DNA of 64,000 nt from Oscillospiraceae bacterium (lineage in GTDB: Bacteria; Bacillota; Clostridia; Oscillospirales; Oscillospiraceae). The translations under genes were made by a program, and so were the position numbers. Positions 17,064 to 25,354 of this stretch are shown here, in pieces. Each line of letters begins with the position of its first letter. Position 1 is the stretch's first letter. The notes beneath the pieces are model-generated. The model did no database searches. It was not told where the DNA came from and worked only from the letters and a program-made list of their open reading frames with translations. The DNA is taken from the NCBI GenBank assembly GCA_030625685.1, contig DAOUQJ010000002.1:124001-188000 (forward strand), given 5' to 3'.

Positions 17064-17173
17064 TGATATAATGCGGATATAGGCATGCCCTCGGGCATTT
17101 TAGGGTTTTCATGCCCAAGGGAGTTTTGAAAAACCCTGTCATTTTAATTTACCATACATTGGAGGAAATTTTC
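17064..17173 (+). promoter_or_regulatory. Extended -10 promoter and structured leader of the acyl-CoA dehydrogenase gene
   Basis: TGATATAAT (17064-17072) is an extended -10 element without a clear -35. In the leader ATGCCC (17085-17090) pairs with GGGCAT (17093-17098), which can instead pair with a second ATGCCC (17111-17116). AGGGTTTT (17102-17109) also pairs with AAAACCCT (17129-17136). These pairings compete. The remaining 16,742-17,060 stretch is AT-rich without recognisable features. Confidence 0.5.
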
Positions 17174-18346
17174 ATGGAATTTACAATGAACGAACAACAA
17201 CAAATGGTGTACGAACTAGCGAAAGATTTTGCTGAAAACGCAATCCTTCCTAGAGTCGAAGAAATCGAAAAAGCAGAACATTTCCCAAAAGATCTACTTA
17301 AACTAATGGGTGAAAGCGGATTCATCGGCATCAACTTTGGTGAAGATGTTGGCGGTATGGACATGGGCCACATGGAACAATCCATCATCATCAAAGAAAT
17401 CGCACGTGTTTCTCCAAGCACAGGTTGCGTACTTGACGTTCTTCTACTTGGTCTAGAAGCTCTTGGTCTATATGCAAACGAAGATCAAAGACAAAAATAC
17501 CTAGCTCCATGTATCGCTGGTGATCAAGCTGTTTCTTTCGCATTTACAGAACCAGAAACAGGATCTGACCCAAAAATGCTTAAATCTACTCTTAAGAAAA
17601 CAGGCGAAGGCAAATACCTACTTAACGGCGTAAAACGTTTCATCTCTAACGCAGCTTACGAAGGTCCTATCGTATGTTTCGCTCTTGAAGAAGGCGAAGA
17701 CGGTAAAGACATCGTTACTGGTATTGTTTTCGACAAATTCTGCAAAGGTTACTCTATTTCCACTCCATGGGAAAAAATCGGTTACCACGGCAGTGAAGTA
17801 TACGACGTATTCATGGATGACATCGAAATCACTGAAGATCAAATCCTTGGCAAACACGGCGACGGCTTCACACAACTACTTGGCACAACTGCTTATGGTA
17901 AACTAGGTTTCACAGCTGTTTTCACAGGCACAATGCTTGGTGCTGCTGACCTTGCAGTTAAATACTGTAAAGAAAAACTACACAGAGGCAAATCTATCGC
18001 TAAATTCCCAACAGTTCAATTGAGAATTGCTGAAATTTGCACATACGCAAAAACTGCAGAACTTCTTCTTCTTTCTGCTTCTGACGTTTGTGACAACAAC
18101 CACTTTGCTTCTGACGACATTGCTACAATGCGTTACGTACAAAGCTTCACAGCTCAAGCAAAAGGTTATGCTGCTGAAATGGCACCTAAAGTTGCAACAT
18201 TGGCTGTTAACGCATTGGGCGCATACGGCGTTTGTGACGAATACCAAGTAGAACGTTTCCTAAGAGACGCTGCTATCGCTCCAAACATCGAAGGTTCTGG
18301 CGATATCCAAAAACTAATCTACGGTATGTACGCTCTTAAAGGCTAA
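17174..18346 (+). CDS. Acyl-CoA dehydrogenase
   Basis: The 390-residue flavoprotein has the family architecture. An N-terminal helical domain precedes the middle beta domain with AFTEPETGSDP and GVKRFISNAAYEGP (FAD/substrate contacts). The C-terminal helical domain carries RLQFG-equivalent KFPTVQLRIAE and ends with IEGSGDIQKLIYGM. The Glu of EGSGDIQ aligns with the catalytic base of short-chain enzymes. It oxidises an acyl-CoA to the trans-2-enoyl-CoA, or runs in reverse with an electron-transferring flavoprotein. No etfAB genes are nearby. Codons are strongly biased as in highly expressed genes. GGAGG precedes the ATG at 17174. An enoyl-CoA hydratase/isomerase gene follows. Confidence 0.92.
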   Translation: MEFTMNEQQQMVYELAKDFAENAILPRVEEIEKAEHFPKDLLKLMGESGFIGINFGEDVGGMDMGHMEQSIIIKEIARVSPSTGCVLDVLLLGLEALGLYANEDQRQKYLAPCIAGDQAVSFAFTEPETGSDPKMLKSTLKKTGEGKYLLNGVKRFISNAAYEGPIVCFALEEGEDGKDIVTGIVFDKFCKGYSISTPWEKIGYHGSEVYDVFMDDIEITEDQILGKHGDGFTQLLGTTAYGKLGFTAVFTGTMLGAADLAVKYCKEKLHRGKSIAKFPTVQLRIAEICTYAKTAELLLLSASDVCDNNHFASDDIATMRYVQSFTAQAKGYAAEMAPKVATLAVNALGAYGVCDEYQVERFLRDAAIAPNIEGSGDIQKLIYGMYALKG

Positions 18347-18484
18347 TTTATCTCTCGGATAAATTGTCTTAACTATCTAATCGTTTTCGTTTAGATAAAA
18401 TTGAAGTGTTTGCTAGCCGACCCAGTCGACTAACTGGGTCGGCTATTCCGTGGCACAAAAAAGTTAAACCCGGGTAGTTACCCG
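18345..18484 (+). other. Four consecutive hairpins in the intercistronic region
   Basis: Four stems lie in 140 bases: AATTTATC/GATAAATT at 18345-18365, ATCTAA/TTAGAT at about 18375-18396, a perfect 12-bp AGCCGACCCAGT/ACTGGGTCGGCT at 18415-18444, and CGGGTA/TACCCG at about 18471-18484. The last is followed by TTTTTT just before the ribosome site of the next gene. They could set message stability or partial termination between the two genes. Confidence 0.6.
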
Positions 18485-18508
18485 TAAATTTTTTAGGAGG
18501 ACTGACTT

Positions 18509-19345
18509 ATGAACATCAATTATCCAGCACCACTTACTTACCCAGAGTTCGAAACTCTTAAACTTGACATGGTAGAACCAAACATCCTGAAAGTTACTCT
18601 AAACCGTCCAAATGCTTACAATGCATTGAGCCACACACTAGTTGAAGAAATGACTCAACTTTGTGGCATTCTTAAAGACGACTTCTACAACGTTCGTGTA
18701 GTATTGCTATACGGTGGCGACGAAGCTAAAGGCTTCTGTGCTGGCTTGGACGTTAAAGAAGGTCTAACTGACTACGAAAAAACAGCTCCTGGTTTCTATG
18801 CTTACCAAATCAAACTTGGTGAAATGGAACTAAAAATGACTCAAACTCCACAACCTTGGATTGCTATGATCGACAACGTATCAGCTGGCGGTGGCTTCTC
18901 TCTAGCTATGGCTTCTGACATTCGTGTTTGTACTCAAACTGCACGTTTCTCTTGCTTCTATGCAAACGTTGGTATCGGTGGTTGTGACATGTGTTCTTCT
19001 TACCAACTTCCACGTTTGATCGGTACTGGCCGTGCATACGAAATGATGCTAACTGGTAACTTCATCAACGCTGACGAAGCTTACAACCTAGGTCTTGTAA
19101 CTAAAGTTGTTGAAACTCGTGCTGACCTAAACCCAATTGCTATGGACCTTGCTCGTACAATCGCAGCTAAAGATCCTCTAGCAGTTCGTCTAACAAAAGA
19201 AGCTATGCGTTGCAACGTTGACGCATCTGGTTTTGAAAATGCTTTGCATGTTGAAAACCGTAACCAAACTCTAATGATTTGCCACAACATGAATAAAGAT
19301 GCTAATCTTGATCCAATCGGCAAACACTGGATTGAAGAAAGATAA
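18509..19345 (+). CDS. Enoyl-CoA hydratase/isomerase family protein
   Basis: The 278-residue crotonase-fold protein has the oxyanion-hole segments FCAGLDVKE and DNVSAGGGFSLAMASDIRV. The active-site region reads FYANVGIGGCDMCSSYQLPRLIG. The first catalytic Glu of classical crotonase is not present here, and an Asp appears near the second site. This pattern is closer to isomerase-like crotonases than to bona fide hydratases, so hydratase activity is not assured. Codon use is as optimised as in the preceding acyl-CoA dehydrogenase gene, and the two probably act in one acyl-CoA pathway. AGGAGG lies 9 bases before the ATG. Confidence 0.85.
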   Translation: MNINYPAPLTYPEFETLKLDMVEPNILKVTLNRPNAYNALSHTLVEEMTQLCGILKDDFYNVRVVLLYGGDEAKGFCAGLDVKEGLTDYEKTAPGFYAYQIKLGEMELKMTQTPQPWIAMIDNVSAGGGFSLAMASDIRVCTQTARFSCFYANVGIGGCDMCSSYQLPRLIGTGRAYEMMLTGNFINADEAYNLGLVTKVVETRADLNPIAMDLARTIAAKDPLAVRLTKEAMRCNVDASGFENALHVENRNQTLMICHNMNKDANLDPIGKHWIEER

Positions 19346-19358
19346 TCATTTTTTCAAC

Positions 19359-19400
19359 ATCAATAAACGGCAACCGACATCGGTTGCCGTTTATTTTTTT
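19359..19400 (+). terminator. Terminator after the enoyl-CoA hydratase gene
   Basis: AAACGGCAACCG and CGGTTGCCGTTT form a stem followed by ATTTTTTT. Confidence 0.9.
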
Positions 19401-19506
19401 GCATCCACAATATATCTCTCCTCGCAAAAAGATTAACCATATGGCTTACGAAATTTTTTTGCTACTTATATAAATAGTTTTTTTGTGCATCCTAAAGCAT
19501 ATAAAA

Positions 19507-19535
19507 TACGCCAACTAAAACTAGTTGACGCATTT
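19507..19535 (-). terminator. Terminator of the small minus-strand gene
   Basis: On the minus strand GCGTCAACTA pairs with TAGTTGGCG (one wobble) and is followed by TATTTTATAT, 23 bases after the stop codon of the 57-residue ORF. Confidence 0.6.
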
Positions 19536-19557
19536 TGATTCTACGCAGGCAGAGTAA

Positions 19558-19731
19558 TTACCATACTGCACTTTGCGTACTATCATTAATCTCATCGATT
19601 TCAACTTTACTTGTTGCATTTTTCTTTTTTCTTGCAACTGGTGAAGGACTATCTTTTCCACTGGAACAAATGGCTGCAGCTATATCATTGACACCATTTT
19701 TCTCAATTTCACGTTTATATTTTTTTGACAT
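19558..19731 (-). CDS. 57-residue hypothetical protein
   Basis: This small minus-strand gene starts MSKKYKREIEKNGVNDIAAA and ends TQSAVW. It is hydrophilic and Lys-rich in the middle (VARKKKNAT) and acidic near the end (VEIDEIND). It has no signal peptide or membrane helix and one Cys. An AAGGGAG ribosome site lies 8 bases before the ATG, and a terminator-like hairpin follows, which together support a real gene. I recognise no family. An overlapping plus-strand ORF (19535-19840) has no ribosome site and is judged spurious. Confidence 0.65.
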   Translation of the reverse strand: MSKKYKREIEKNGVNDIAAAICSSGKDSPSPVARKKKNATSKVEIDEINDSTQSAVW

Positions 19732-19795
19732 TCTATATCACTCCCTTCAACATCAGTATGACCTGAATGCAAAAATATATACCTTAGCGTTATTC

Positions 19796-19824
19796 TTGAC
19801 GAAGAAAAAAAACAATGCGATAAT
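19796..19824 (+). promoter_or_regulatory. Promoter of the two-component system
   Basis: TTGACG (19796-19801) and GATAAT (19819-19824) with 17-base spacing precede the response-regulator gene by 40 bases. Confidence 0.6.
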
Positions 19825-19864
19825 ACTACTATGTATCTAAAAAAACAGAAGGGTCGAATGGATT

Positions 19865-20545
19865 ATGACAAAAAAAGTATTGATCGCAGAAGACGATACA
19901 AACATTGCGCAACTTCTTCAATTATATTTAGAAAAAGAGGGCTTTGAAACTGAAATAGCAGTGGATGGCGGAAAGGCACTTGAACTATATCACAGCAATC
20001 ATCCAGATTTGGTGTTGCTGGACATCATGCTCCCTGTCATGGATGGATTTTCCGTATGTTCTGCTATCCGCCAGTCAAGCAAAACACCAATTATCATGTT
20101 AACCGCCAAAGGTGAAACCACCGATAAAGTGACGGGGCTTGAAATGGGTGCAGACGATTATATTGTAAAACCTTTTGAAATGAAGGAATTGTTAGCAAGA
20201 GTACACGCTGTCATGCGTAGAACCGGCGAAGAAGAGGAATCTAGCAAAAAACTTCGCTTTGCCGATTTGATGATTGATTTGGACTCATATGAACTAGAAG
20301 TCACAGGCAATCGAATTGACACTCCCCCAAAAGAACTGGAACTGCTTTACCATTTGGCAAGTTCTCCAAACCGCGTCTTTACTCGCAATCAGCTTTTAGA
20401 CGAAGTATGGGGCTTTGATTACTTTGGTGATTCTCGCACAGTAGACGTACATATCAAACGTTTGCGAGAAAAGCTTGAAGGCGTGAGTGAACATTGGTCT
20501 CTCAAAACGGTTTGGGGCGTTGGATATAAATTTGAACTTCGCTGA
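19865..20545 (+). CDS. OmpR/PhoB-family response regulator
   Basis: The 226-residue protein has a receiver domain with acidic pocket EDD at residues 9-11, phosphoacceptor Asp53 in LVLLDIMLP and the conserved Lys in YIVKPF. The C-terminal winged helix contains LEVTGNRIDTPPKELELLYHLAS and the SRTVDVHIKRLREKL recognition helix. It should bind DNA when phosphorylated by the kinase encoded 18 bases downstream. The regulon is unknown. Confidence 0.93.
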   Translation: MTKKVLIAEDDTNIAQLLQLYLEKEGFETEIAVDGGKALELYHSNHPDLVLLDIMLPVMDGFSVCSAIRQSSKTPIIMLTAKGETTDKVTGLEMGADDYIVKPFEMKELLARVHAVMRRTGEEEESSKKLRFADLMIDLDSYELEVTGNRIDTPPKELELLYHLASSPNRVFTRNQLLDEVWGFDYFGDSRTVDVHIKRLREKLEGVSEHWSLKTVWGVGYKFELR

Positions 20546-20563
20546 TGAGAAAGGCAGGCCATC

Positions 20564-22009
20564 ATGTATCAAAGACAACTCATTGCCACCCTCAGTTTGA
20601 TATCGTTTTGTCTCGTTCTCCTTGGCACTGGTTTCTTTAGTTTATATTACCAATATCATTTGGATGAACTCCGAAAAAGCGTCGTGCAAGATGTCGGCCA
20701 TATTTCAAAATATGCGAAATCTGTATTGCAAAATGAATCAGACTTAACTGGCAACGATTTTAAACAGTATTTAGAATCCGTCGCCATGATTTCTGACACT
20801 ACCATCTTGCTCACCTCTTCAGAAGGCGTCATCCAATATGCCATTGGCAATGACATCAATCTATCTCTTGATCCAGAAAAAAAAGTTCCTACTTGGATTG
20901 CAAAAGCAACTTTAGATAAACAGACCTTTACGGAATTCACTACGTTCAATGATTTATTTGCACAAAGCATGTATGTCACTGGGGTTCCCATCGTTGCACA
21001 CCAAATCACGTTTGATGATAATAGACCCATAGAACTGGAAGTGCCCATTGGGATGTTATATGTCGCTACAGACGCCTCTCACATAAAAAATTTCCTACAA
21101 GACGCTCTTCAGCTTTTTCTCATGACAGCTTTCGCTGTCCTTATGCTTTCCCTCGTAATTTGTGCCATTACCGCACAGTATATGGTGAAACCTTTGCGAG
21201 AAATTTCAGATGCCGTATATCGTTTTGCGCATGGTGATATGGATACCAGACTAGAAGAGTATAGCCATCGTAAAGATGAAGTGGGTGACCTCACAAAAGC
21301 CTTTAACACGATGGCTGAATCCATCAGTGTCGCTGAACTCAGACGCAGTGAGTTTGTAGCAAACGTCTCTCACGAACTCAAAACCCCCATGACTACCATT
21401 GCTGGCTTTGCAGACGGCATGTTGGATGGAACAATCCCACAAACACGACAGCGCGAATCACTTAAAGTCATTTCATCGGAAACACGACGCCTCTCAAGAC
21501 TCATTCGTCGAATGCTTGAGCTGTCTCGCTTACAGTCTCAAGAGCGCGTTTCCGCACAAGTACAATTTGACATAAGTGAACTGTTATTGCGCGTTTTGTT
21601 TAGTTTAGAATCAAAGGTAACAGAAAAGCAATTAGAGGTCATCACTGACTTGCCCCCAAAAGGTCTTTTGGTCTGGGGAGACCCAGATGCCATTACGCAA
21701 GTGTGCTACAACCTATTGGACAACGCCATCAAGTTTTCAAAGTTTGAAGGACATTTGGATCTGAATATAACCTCCAAAGCAGGCAAAGCATATATTTCCA
21801 TTCAAAATGAAGGCGAAGAAATTCCAAAAGAACAACTTCCACACGTTTTTGATCGTTTCCATAAAGCAGATAGTTCGCGAAGCGAAAAAGAAGGGGTGGG
21901 CTTAGGACTCTATATCGTGAAAACAATATTGAACACCTATAAAGAAACCATCTCCGTCACCAGCGAAGATGGGAAAACCACGTTTATTTTCACCATGTCA
22001 GAAGTATAA
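20564..22009 (+). CDS. Membrane sensor histidine kinase
   Basis: The 481-residue kinase has transmembrane helices at about 7-29 and 183-205 flanking an extracellular sensor of about 150 residues. A HAMP linker follows (about 206-255), then HisKA with phosphoacceptor His270 in VANVSHELKTPM. The HATPase_c domain has NLLDNAIKFS (N box), VFDRFHKAD and GVGLGLYIVK (G boxes). It is the partner of the preceding response regulator. The signal is unknown, though the extracellular region may be a single Cache/PAS-like fold. Confidence 0.92.
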   Translation: MYQRQLIATLSLISFCLVLLGTGFFSLYYQYHLDELRKSVVQDVGHISKYAKSVLQNESDLTGNDFKQYLESVAMISDTTILLTSSEGVIQYAIGNDINLSLDPEKKVPTWIAKATLDKQTFTEFTTFNDLFAQSMYVTGVPIVAHQITFDDNRPIELEVPIGMLYVATDASHIKNFLQDALQLFLMTAFAVLMLSLVICAITAQYMVKPLREISDAVYRFAHGDMDTRLEEYSHRKDEVGDLTKAFNTMAESISVAELRRSEFVANVSHELKTPMTTIAGFADGMLDGTIPQTRQRESLKVISSETRRLSRLIRRMLELSRLQSQERVSAQVQFDISELLLRVLFSLESKVTEKQLEVITDLPPKGLLVWGDPDAITQVCYNLLDNAIKFSKFEGHLDLNITSKAGKAYISIQNEGEEIPKEQLPHVFDRFHKADSSRSEKEGVGLGLYIVKTILNTYKETISVTSEDGKTTFIFTMSEV

Positions 22010-22046
22010 AAAAAGAGTGTAGGAAACATTCCTACACTCTTTTTTG
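22010..22046. terminator. Bidirectional terminator
   Basis: AAAAAGAGTGTAGG and CCTACACTCTTTTT form a near-perfect stem between the histidine kinase and the convergent SCIFF maturase gene. Confidence 0.9.
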
Positions 22047-22056
22047 TCATTCAAAC

Positions 22057-23442
22057 CTAAGCGTTTACATGCAATCCTTTTGCAATCTGCAAGACAATTG
22101 CACATTCTACACGTTTTTTAAACAATTCACAGCCAAACTCATACACACCAAAAATTGACCCTGTTGTATGATACGCATTCGCTGTGCACCCACCGGCACA
22201 AAACATTTTTGCCCAACAGTCTCTACAAGTGGGGTTGGCATAAATATTACATTTCGCAAAGTCATCTATTTTTTCAGGTTTTGTAATACCATCCCACACA
22301 TTTCCCATTTTAAATTCTGGATGTGTCACGAATTGATGACAAGGATACAAATCTCCCCATGGCGTCACTGCAAGATATTCTGTACCAGATCCGCAGCCTG
22401 CAATACGCTTATGCAAACAAGGACCTGCATTCAAATCCATAATATAATGATAAAACGTAAACTCATCATTTTGTTTATATCGTTTGAGCATTTCATGCCC
22501 AAGCAACTCATATTGCTCAAAAAGTGCAGGCAAATCCTTTTCAGTGAGTGCCACTTCATCATCAGGGCTACAAACCACAGGCTCCATACTTAGTTCACGG
22601 AAACCCAAATCGAGCATATGTAAAATGTCATTTGTGAAGTCAATGTTTTGATTGGTATATGTTCCACGCAGATAATAATCTTTTCCGCCTCGTTTTTCCA
22701 CAAACTCTTGAAATTTGGGGACAATCACATCATAACTTCCTCGTCCGTTGGCTGTTTTTCGCAAACGGTCATGCACTTCTTTTCTTCCATCTAAACTCAA
22801 TACCACATTGTGCATTTCTTTGTTGGCAAACTCAATGACATCATCATCAATCAAAACACCATTCGTTGTCAGTGTAAAGCGAAAATTCTTATCATGAATT
22901 GATTCTTGCTCTCTTGCATACGCCACCAAATCTTTAATGACCTGCCAATTCATTAGTGGCTCTCCGCCAAAAAAGTCCACTTCGAGATTGCGTCTGCCCT
23001 CTGATTCTCTAATCAGATAATCGAGCGCCTGCTTTCCTACTTCATATGACATCACTGCATCAGCGCCTTGATAATTTCCCTGCTTTGCAAAACAATAATC
23101 ACAGGTCAAATTACAGGTATGCGCAATGTGAATACACATCGCCTTGAGCGTTGTGTTTGTCTTTTTGAACTCATGGCTCTCTAGAGCAGAAAAGGGATCT
23201 TTAGAAAAAAGTTTATTCGCTTTAATCAGCGATTCTATATCACTCAAACAAAGTCTGATGTCTTCTTGCGTGACATCCTCATCCTTAGCATAACGCTCTA
23301 ATATGATTGAAATAATTTGTTCAGCTGAGTGGTTTTGATACAGTGCAATAATATCATACGCCACAGGATCTACTACGTGAATTGCTCCACTGTATATATC
23401 AAGTACAACACAAAAGCCATCTAATTTAAACTGGTGAATCAC
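22057..23442 (-). CDS. scfB: SCIFF peptide radical SAM maturase (SPASM domain)
   Basis: The 461-residue radical SAM enzyme has an N-terminal peptide-binding (RRE-like) region starting IHQFKLDGFCVVLD. The CNLTCDYCFAKQG motif binds the SAM 4Fe-4S cluster. A SPASM domain rich in Cys follows (CHQF, CRDCWAKMFCAGGC). Enzymes of this family install thioether links in the Cys-rich SCIFF peptide, giving a ranthipeptide. The precursor gene lies directly upstream. The frame opens at 23484, but the GTG at 23442 with GAAAGGAA gives the family N-terminus. The role of mature SCIFF in clostridia is not established. Confidence 0.93.
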   Translation of the reverse strand: MIHQFKLDGFCVVLDIYSGAIHVVDPVAYDIIALYQNHSAEQIISIILERYAKDEDVTQEDIRLCLSDIESLIKANKLFSKDPFSALESHEFKKTNTTLKAMCIHIAHTCNLTCDYCFAKQGNYQGADAVMSYEVGKQALDYLIRESEGRRNLEVDFFGGEPLMNWQVIKDLVAYAREQESIHDKNFRFTLTTNGVLIDDDVIEFANKEMHNVVLSLDGRKEVHDRLRKTANGRGSYDVIVPKFQEFVEKRGGKDYYLRGTYTNQNIDFTNDILHMLDLGFRELSMEPVVCSPDDEVALTEKDLPALFEQYELLGHEMLKRYKQNDEFTFYHYIMDLNAGPCLHKRIAGCGSGTEYLAVTPWGDLYPCHQFVTHPEFKMGNVWDGITKPEKIDDFAKCNIYANPTCRDCWAKMFCAGGCTANAYHTTGSIFGVYEFGCELFKKRVECAIVLQIAKGLHVNA

Positions 23443-23460
23443 AACTATCTTCCTTTCACA

Positions 23461-23502
23461 GAAAAAGCCGCCCCTCACACGCAACGGTGATCAGGCGACT
23501 TT
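23461..23502 (-). terminator. Attenuator-like hairpin between SCIFF precursor and maturase genes
   Basis: On the minus strand AAGTCGCC (23494-23501) can pair with GGCGGCTT and is followed by TTTTT (23462-23466). Partial termination here would yield more precursor than enzyme transcript. Confidence 0.5.
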
Positions 23503-23523
23503 CACAAGCTGAATGATATGTTC

Positions 23524-23670
23524 TTAGCCTTTATCATTTTCGCAAGATTGATTTGTCAAACCACAAGATGTTTTGCAAGCAGATTGACAAGATGTTTGGC
23601 ACTCACCGCAGCCGCCAGTTGCAAGACTTTTGATGAGGTCTCTTGTTTCGATTGTTTGAATACGTTTCAT
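23524..23670 (-). CDS. scfA: SCIFF (six cysteines in forty-five) ranthipeptide precursor
   Basis: The 48-residue peptide starts MKRIQTIETRDLIKSLATGG. It then has six regularly spaced cysteines (GCGECQTSCQSACKTSCG and a last SC near the end). This is the nearly invariant SCIFF sequence of clostridia. The N-terminal half serves as leader and the Cys region is the thioether-modified core. An AAAGGAG ribosome site precedes the ATG. The maturase gene follows 81 bases later on the same strand. The gene is too short for usual ORF cut-offs. Confidence 0.95.
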   Translation of the reverse strand: MKRIQTIETRDLIKSLATGGCGECQTSCQSACKTSCGLTNQSCENDKG

Positions 23671-23764
23671 GCTAAACACAGCTCCTTTAGTTTGTTCGCT
23701 CTTTTGATAGAAGCAAACTCATACATCTCACATTATATGTAATACCCTTGCAATTTGTCAATGC

Positions 23765-25198
23765 TTAAACATCTAAAACAGCAATTTCCTCAAAAACAAC
23801 CCCTTTTGTTACTTGAATATGCACACCAGCCATCTGTAGATTGTATAAATACTCTAAGATTTCTTGCGAAATCACTTCACCTGGCGCCACGATAGGTACT
23901 CCAGGAGGATATGCCCAAACATAACTCCCACTTAGTTTCCCTGCCGCTTTGTTCCAATTCACAACTTTACTAGGCGCTTCAATTGCCTTATAGACGGGCA
24001 TCTTACTCCAAACCAAAGGCACCTGACTCCTTGCGACTTGCGTTTCATCTCGCTCAATAGAAGCATCCAACGCTTCCACTGCCCTTGTTAGCTTTTCCAT
24101 CATCTCATCAGTATCTGCCAGAGATGTCATAGCAACGGCATAGGGTAAATATCCCATTTCCAATTGTATGCCATATTCATGTCTGAGTCTCTCCAAAAAC
24201 TGTACGCCTGTATAAGTTGTTCCAATCATTGCAAAGACCAACTTGGAAGGATCCACAGCCCAAATGTTCTTGCTTTTTTCTCGTGTTAAGAGCGTTATCT
24301 TTTTTAGTGCTTTCATCTTCATTGCAAAAACTTGCAAGCGGTTGTGCCAAGCTTCAAACAAGGAAGAAGACTCTTTCTGTAACAATAGCCTTGTACATGC
24401 ATCCAGCGATGCCAGCAGTATATAAGACGGACTACTAGACTGAAAAATCATCAATTGTCTTTGTATTTCTTCCGTTGCAATTCGATTACTATTGAGGTGC
24501 AAAACAGCTGACTGCGTTAAACTCGGCAGTGTTTTGTGAAAACTTTGCACCACCAAATCTGCTCCACATTGAATGGCTGAACGGGGAAACGTTGGATGCA
24601 AACCAAGATGTGCACCATGCGCTTCATCCACAAAAATTGGAATGTCGTTTTCATGGACAATCTCAGAAATCGCTTGTATGTCAGAAATAATCCCTTCAAA
24701 TGTAGGACTCGTCAGAATGACCAGCTTGATCTCTGCATTCTCTTCAATTGCCTCTTGCACCATTTGTGGCGTGATAGAGCCAGCACAACCAAAGCCTTCA
24801 ATGGTTGGTGGTTCTAAAAAAACAGTCTGCAAACAGCACAATTCTATCGCATGATATACAGCACGATGACAGTTGCGTGCAACAAGCACTGTATCAAAAC
24901 GTTTGGTTGCAGACCGAATGGCAGCTAGTATCCCTGCTGTGCTTCCATTTACCAAATAGAAGGCTTTTTGACTTCCACACAGTTGAGCGGCTTTTTCCAT
25001 ACTATCTTTTAAGATTTCTCGTGGCTCATGCAGATCATCAAAATTCGGAATTTCGGTAATATCCATATGAGCACTCAACTCATGTAAATAAGGCGCAAAT
25101 GAACGATTTCTTTTATGTCCTGGCATATGAAACGATGCAATATTTTCTTGATTATATCCATCGAGCACTTGCCATAACAACTGATTTTCATCTCTCAT
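23765..25198 (-). CDS. Orn/Lys/Arg decarboxylase family PLP enzyme
   Basis: The 477-residue protein has the N-terminal FHMPGHKRN motif, LVNGSTAGILAAI and FVDEAHGAHLG. The PLP-binding lysine lies in VQSFHKTLPSLTQSA. It is the short group III-like fold I decarboxylase found in Firmicutes (SpeA/YaaO type). It probably makes agmatine or cadaverine, but substrate cannot be fixed. A GTG at 25207 is in frame, but the ATG at 25198 has better spacing from AAAGGA. No polyamine genes are adjacent. Confidence 0.85.
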   Translation of the reverse strand: MRDENQLLWQVLDGYNQENIASFHMPGHKRNRSFAPYLHELSAHMDITEIPNFDDLHEPREILKDSMEKAAQLCGSQKAFYLVNGSTAGILAAIRSATKRFDTVLVARNCHRAVYHAIELCCLQTVFLEPPTIEGFGCAGSITPQMVQEAIEENAEIKLVILTSPTFEGIISDIQAISEIVHENDIPIFVDEAHGAHLGLHPTFPRSAIQCGADLVVQSFHKTLPSLTQSAVLHLNSNRIATEEIQRQLMIFQSSSPSYILLASLDACTRLLLQKESSSLFEAWHNRLQVFAMKMKALKKITLLTREKSKNIWAVDPSKLVFAMIGTTYTGVQFLERLRHEYGIQLEMGYLPYAVAMTSLADTDEMMEKLTRAVEALDASIERDETQVARSQVPLVWSKMPVYKAIEAPSKVVNWNKAAGKLSGSYVWAYPPGVPIVAPGEVISQEILEYLYNLQMAGVHIQVTKGVVFEEIAVLDV

Positions 25199-25354
25199 GA
25201 ATGCCACATCCTTTCCATTCCATTATAAGGTACAGACATAATAAAACAAGTTCTGATTTAATCTGACCATTCAAAAAAATAGAAATCTGGATATTTTGAG
25301 GCAGTCAGCACGCTGATATACTGAAACAAAGAGATTGAGAAAAGAGGTTTTTTG

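Noticed and set aside
19535-19840. 101-residue plus-strand ORF
   Set aside because: It has no ribosome site, overlaps the two-component promoter and lies opposite a better supported minus-strand gene.
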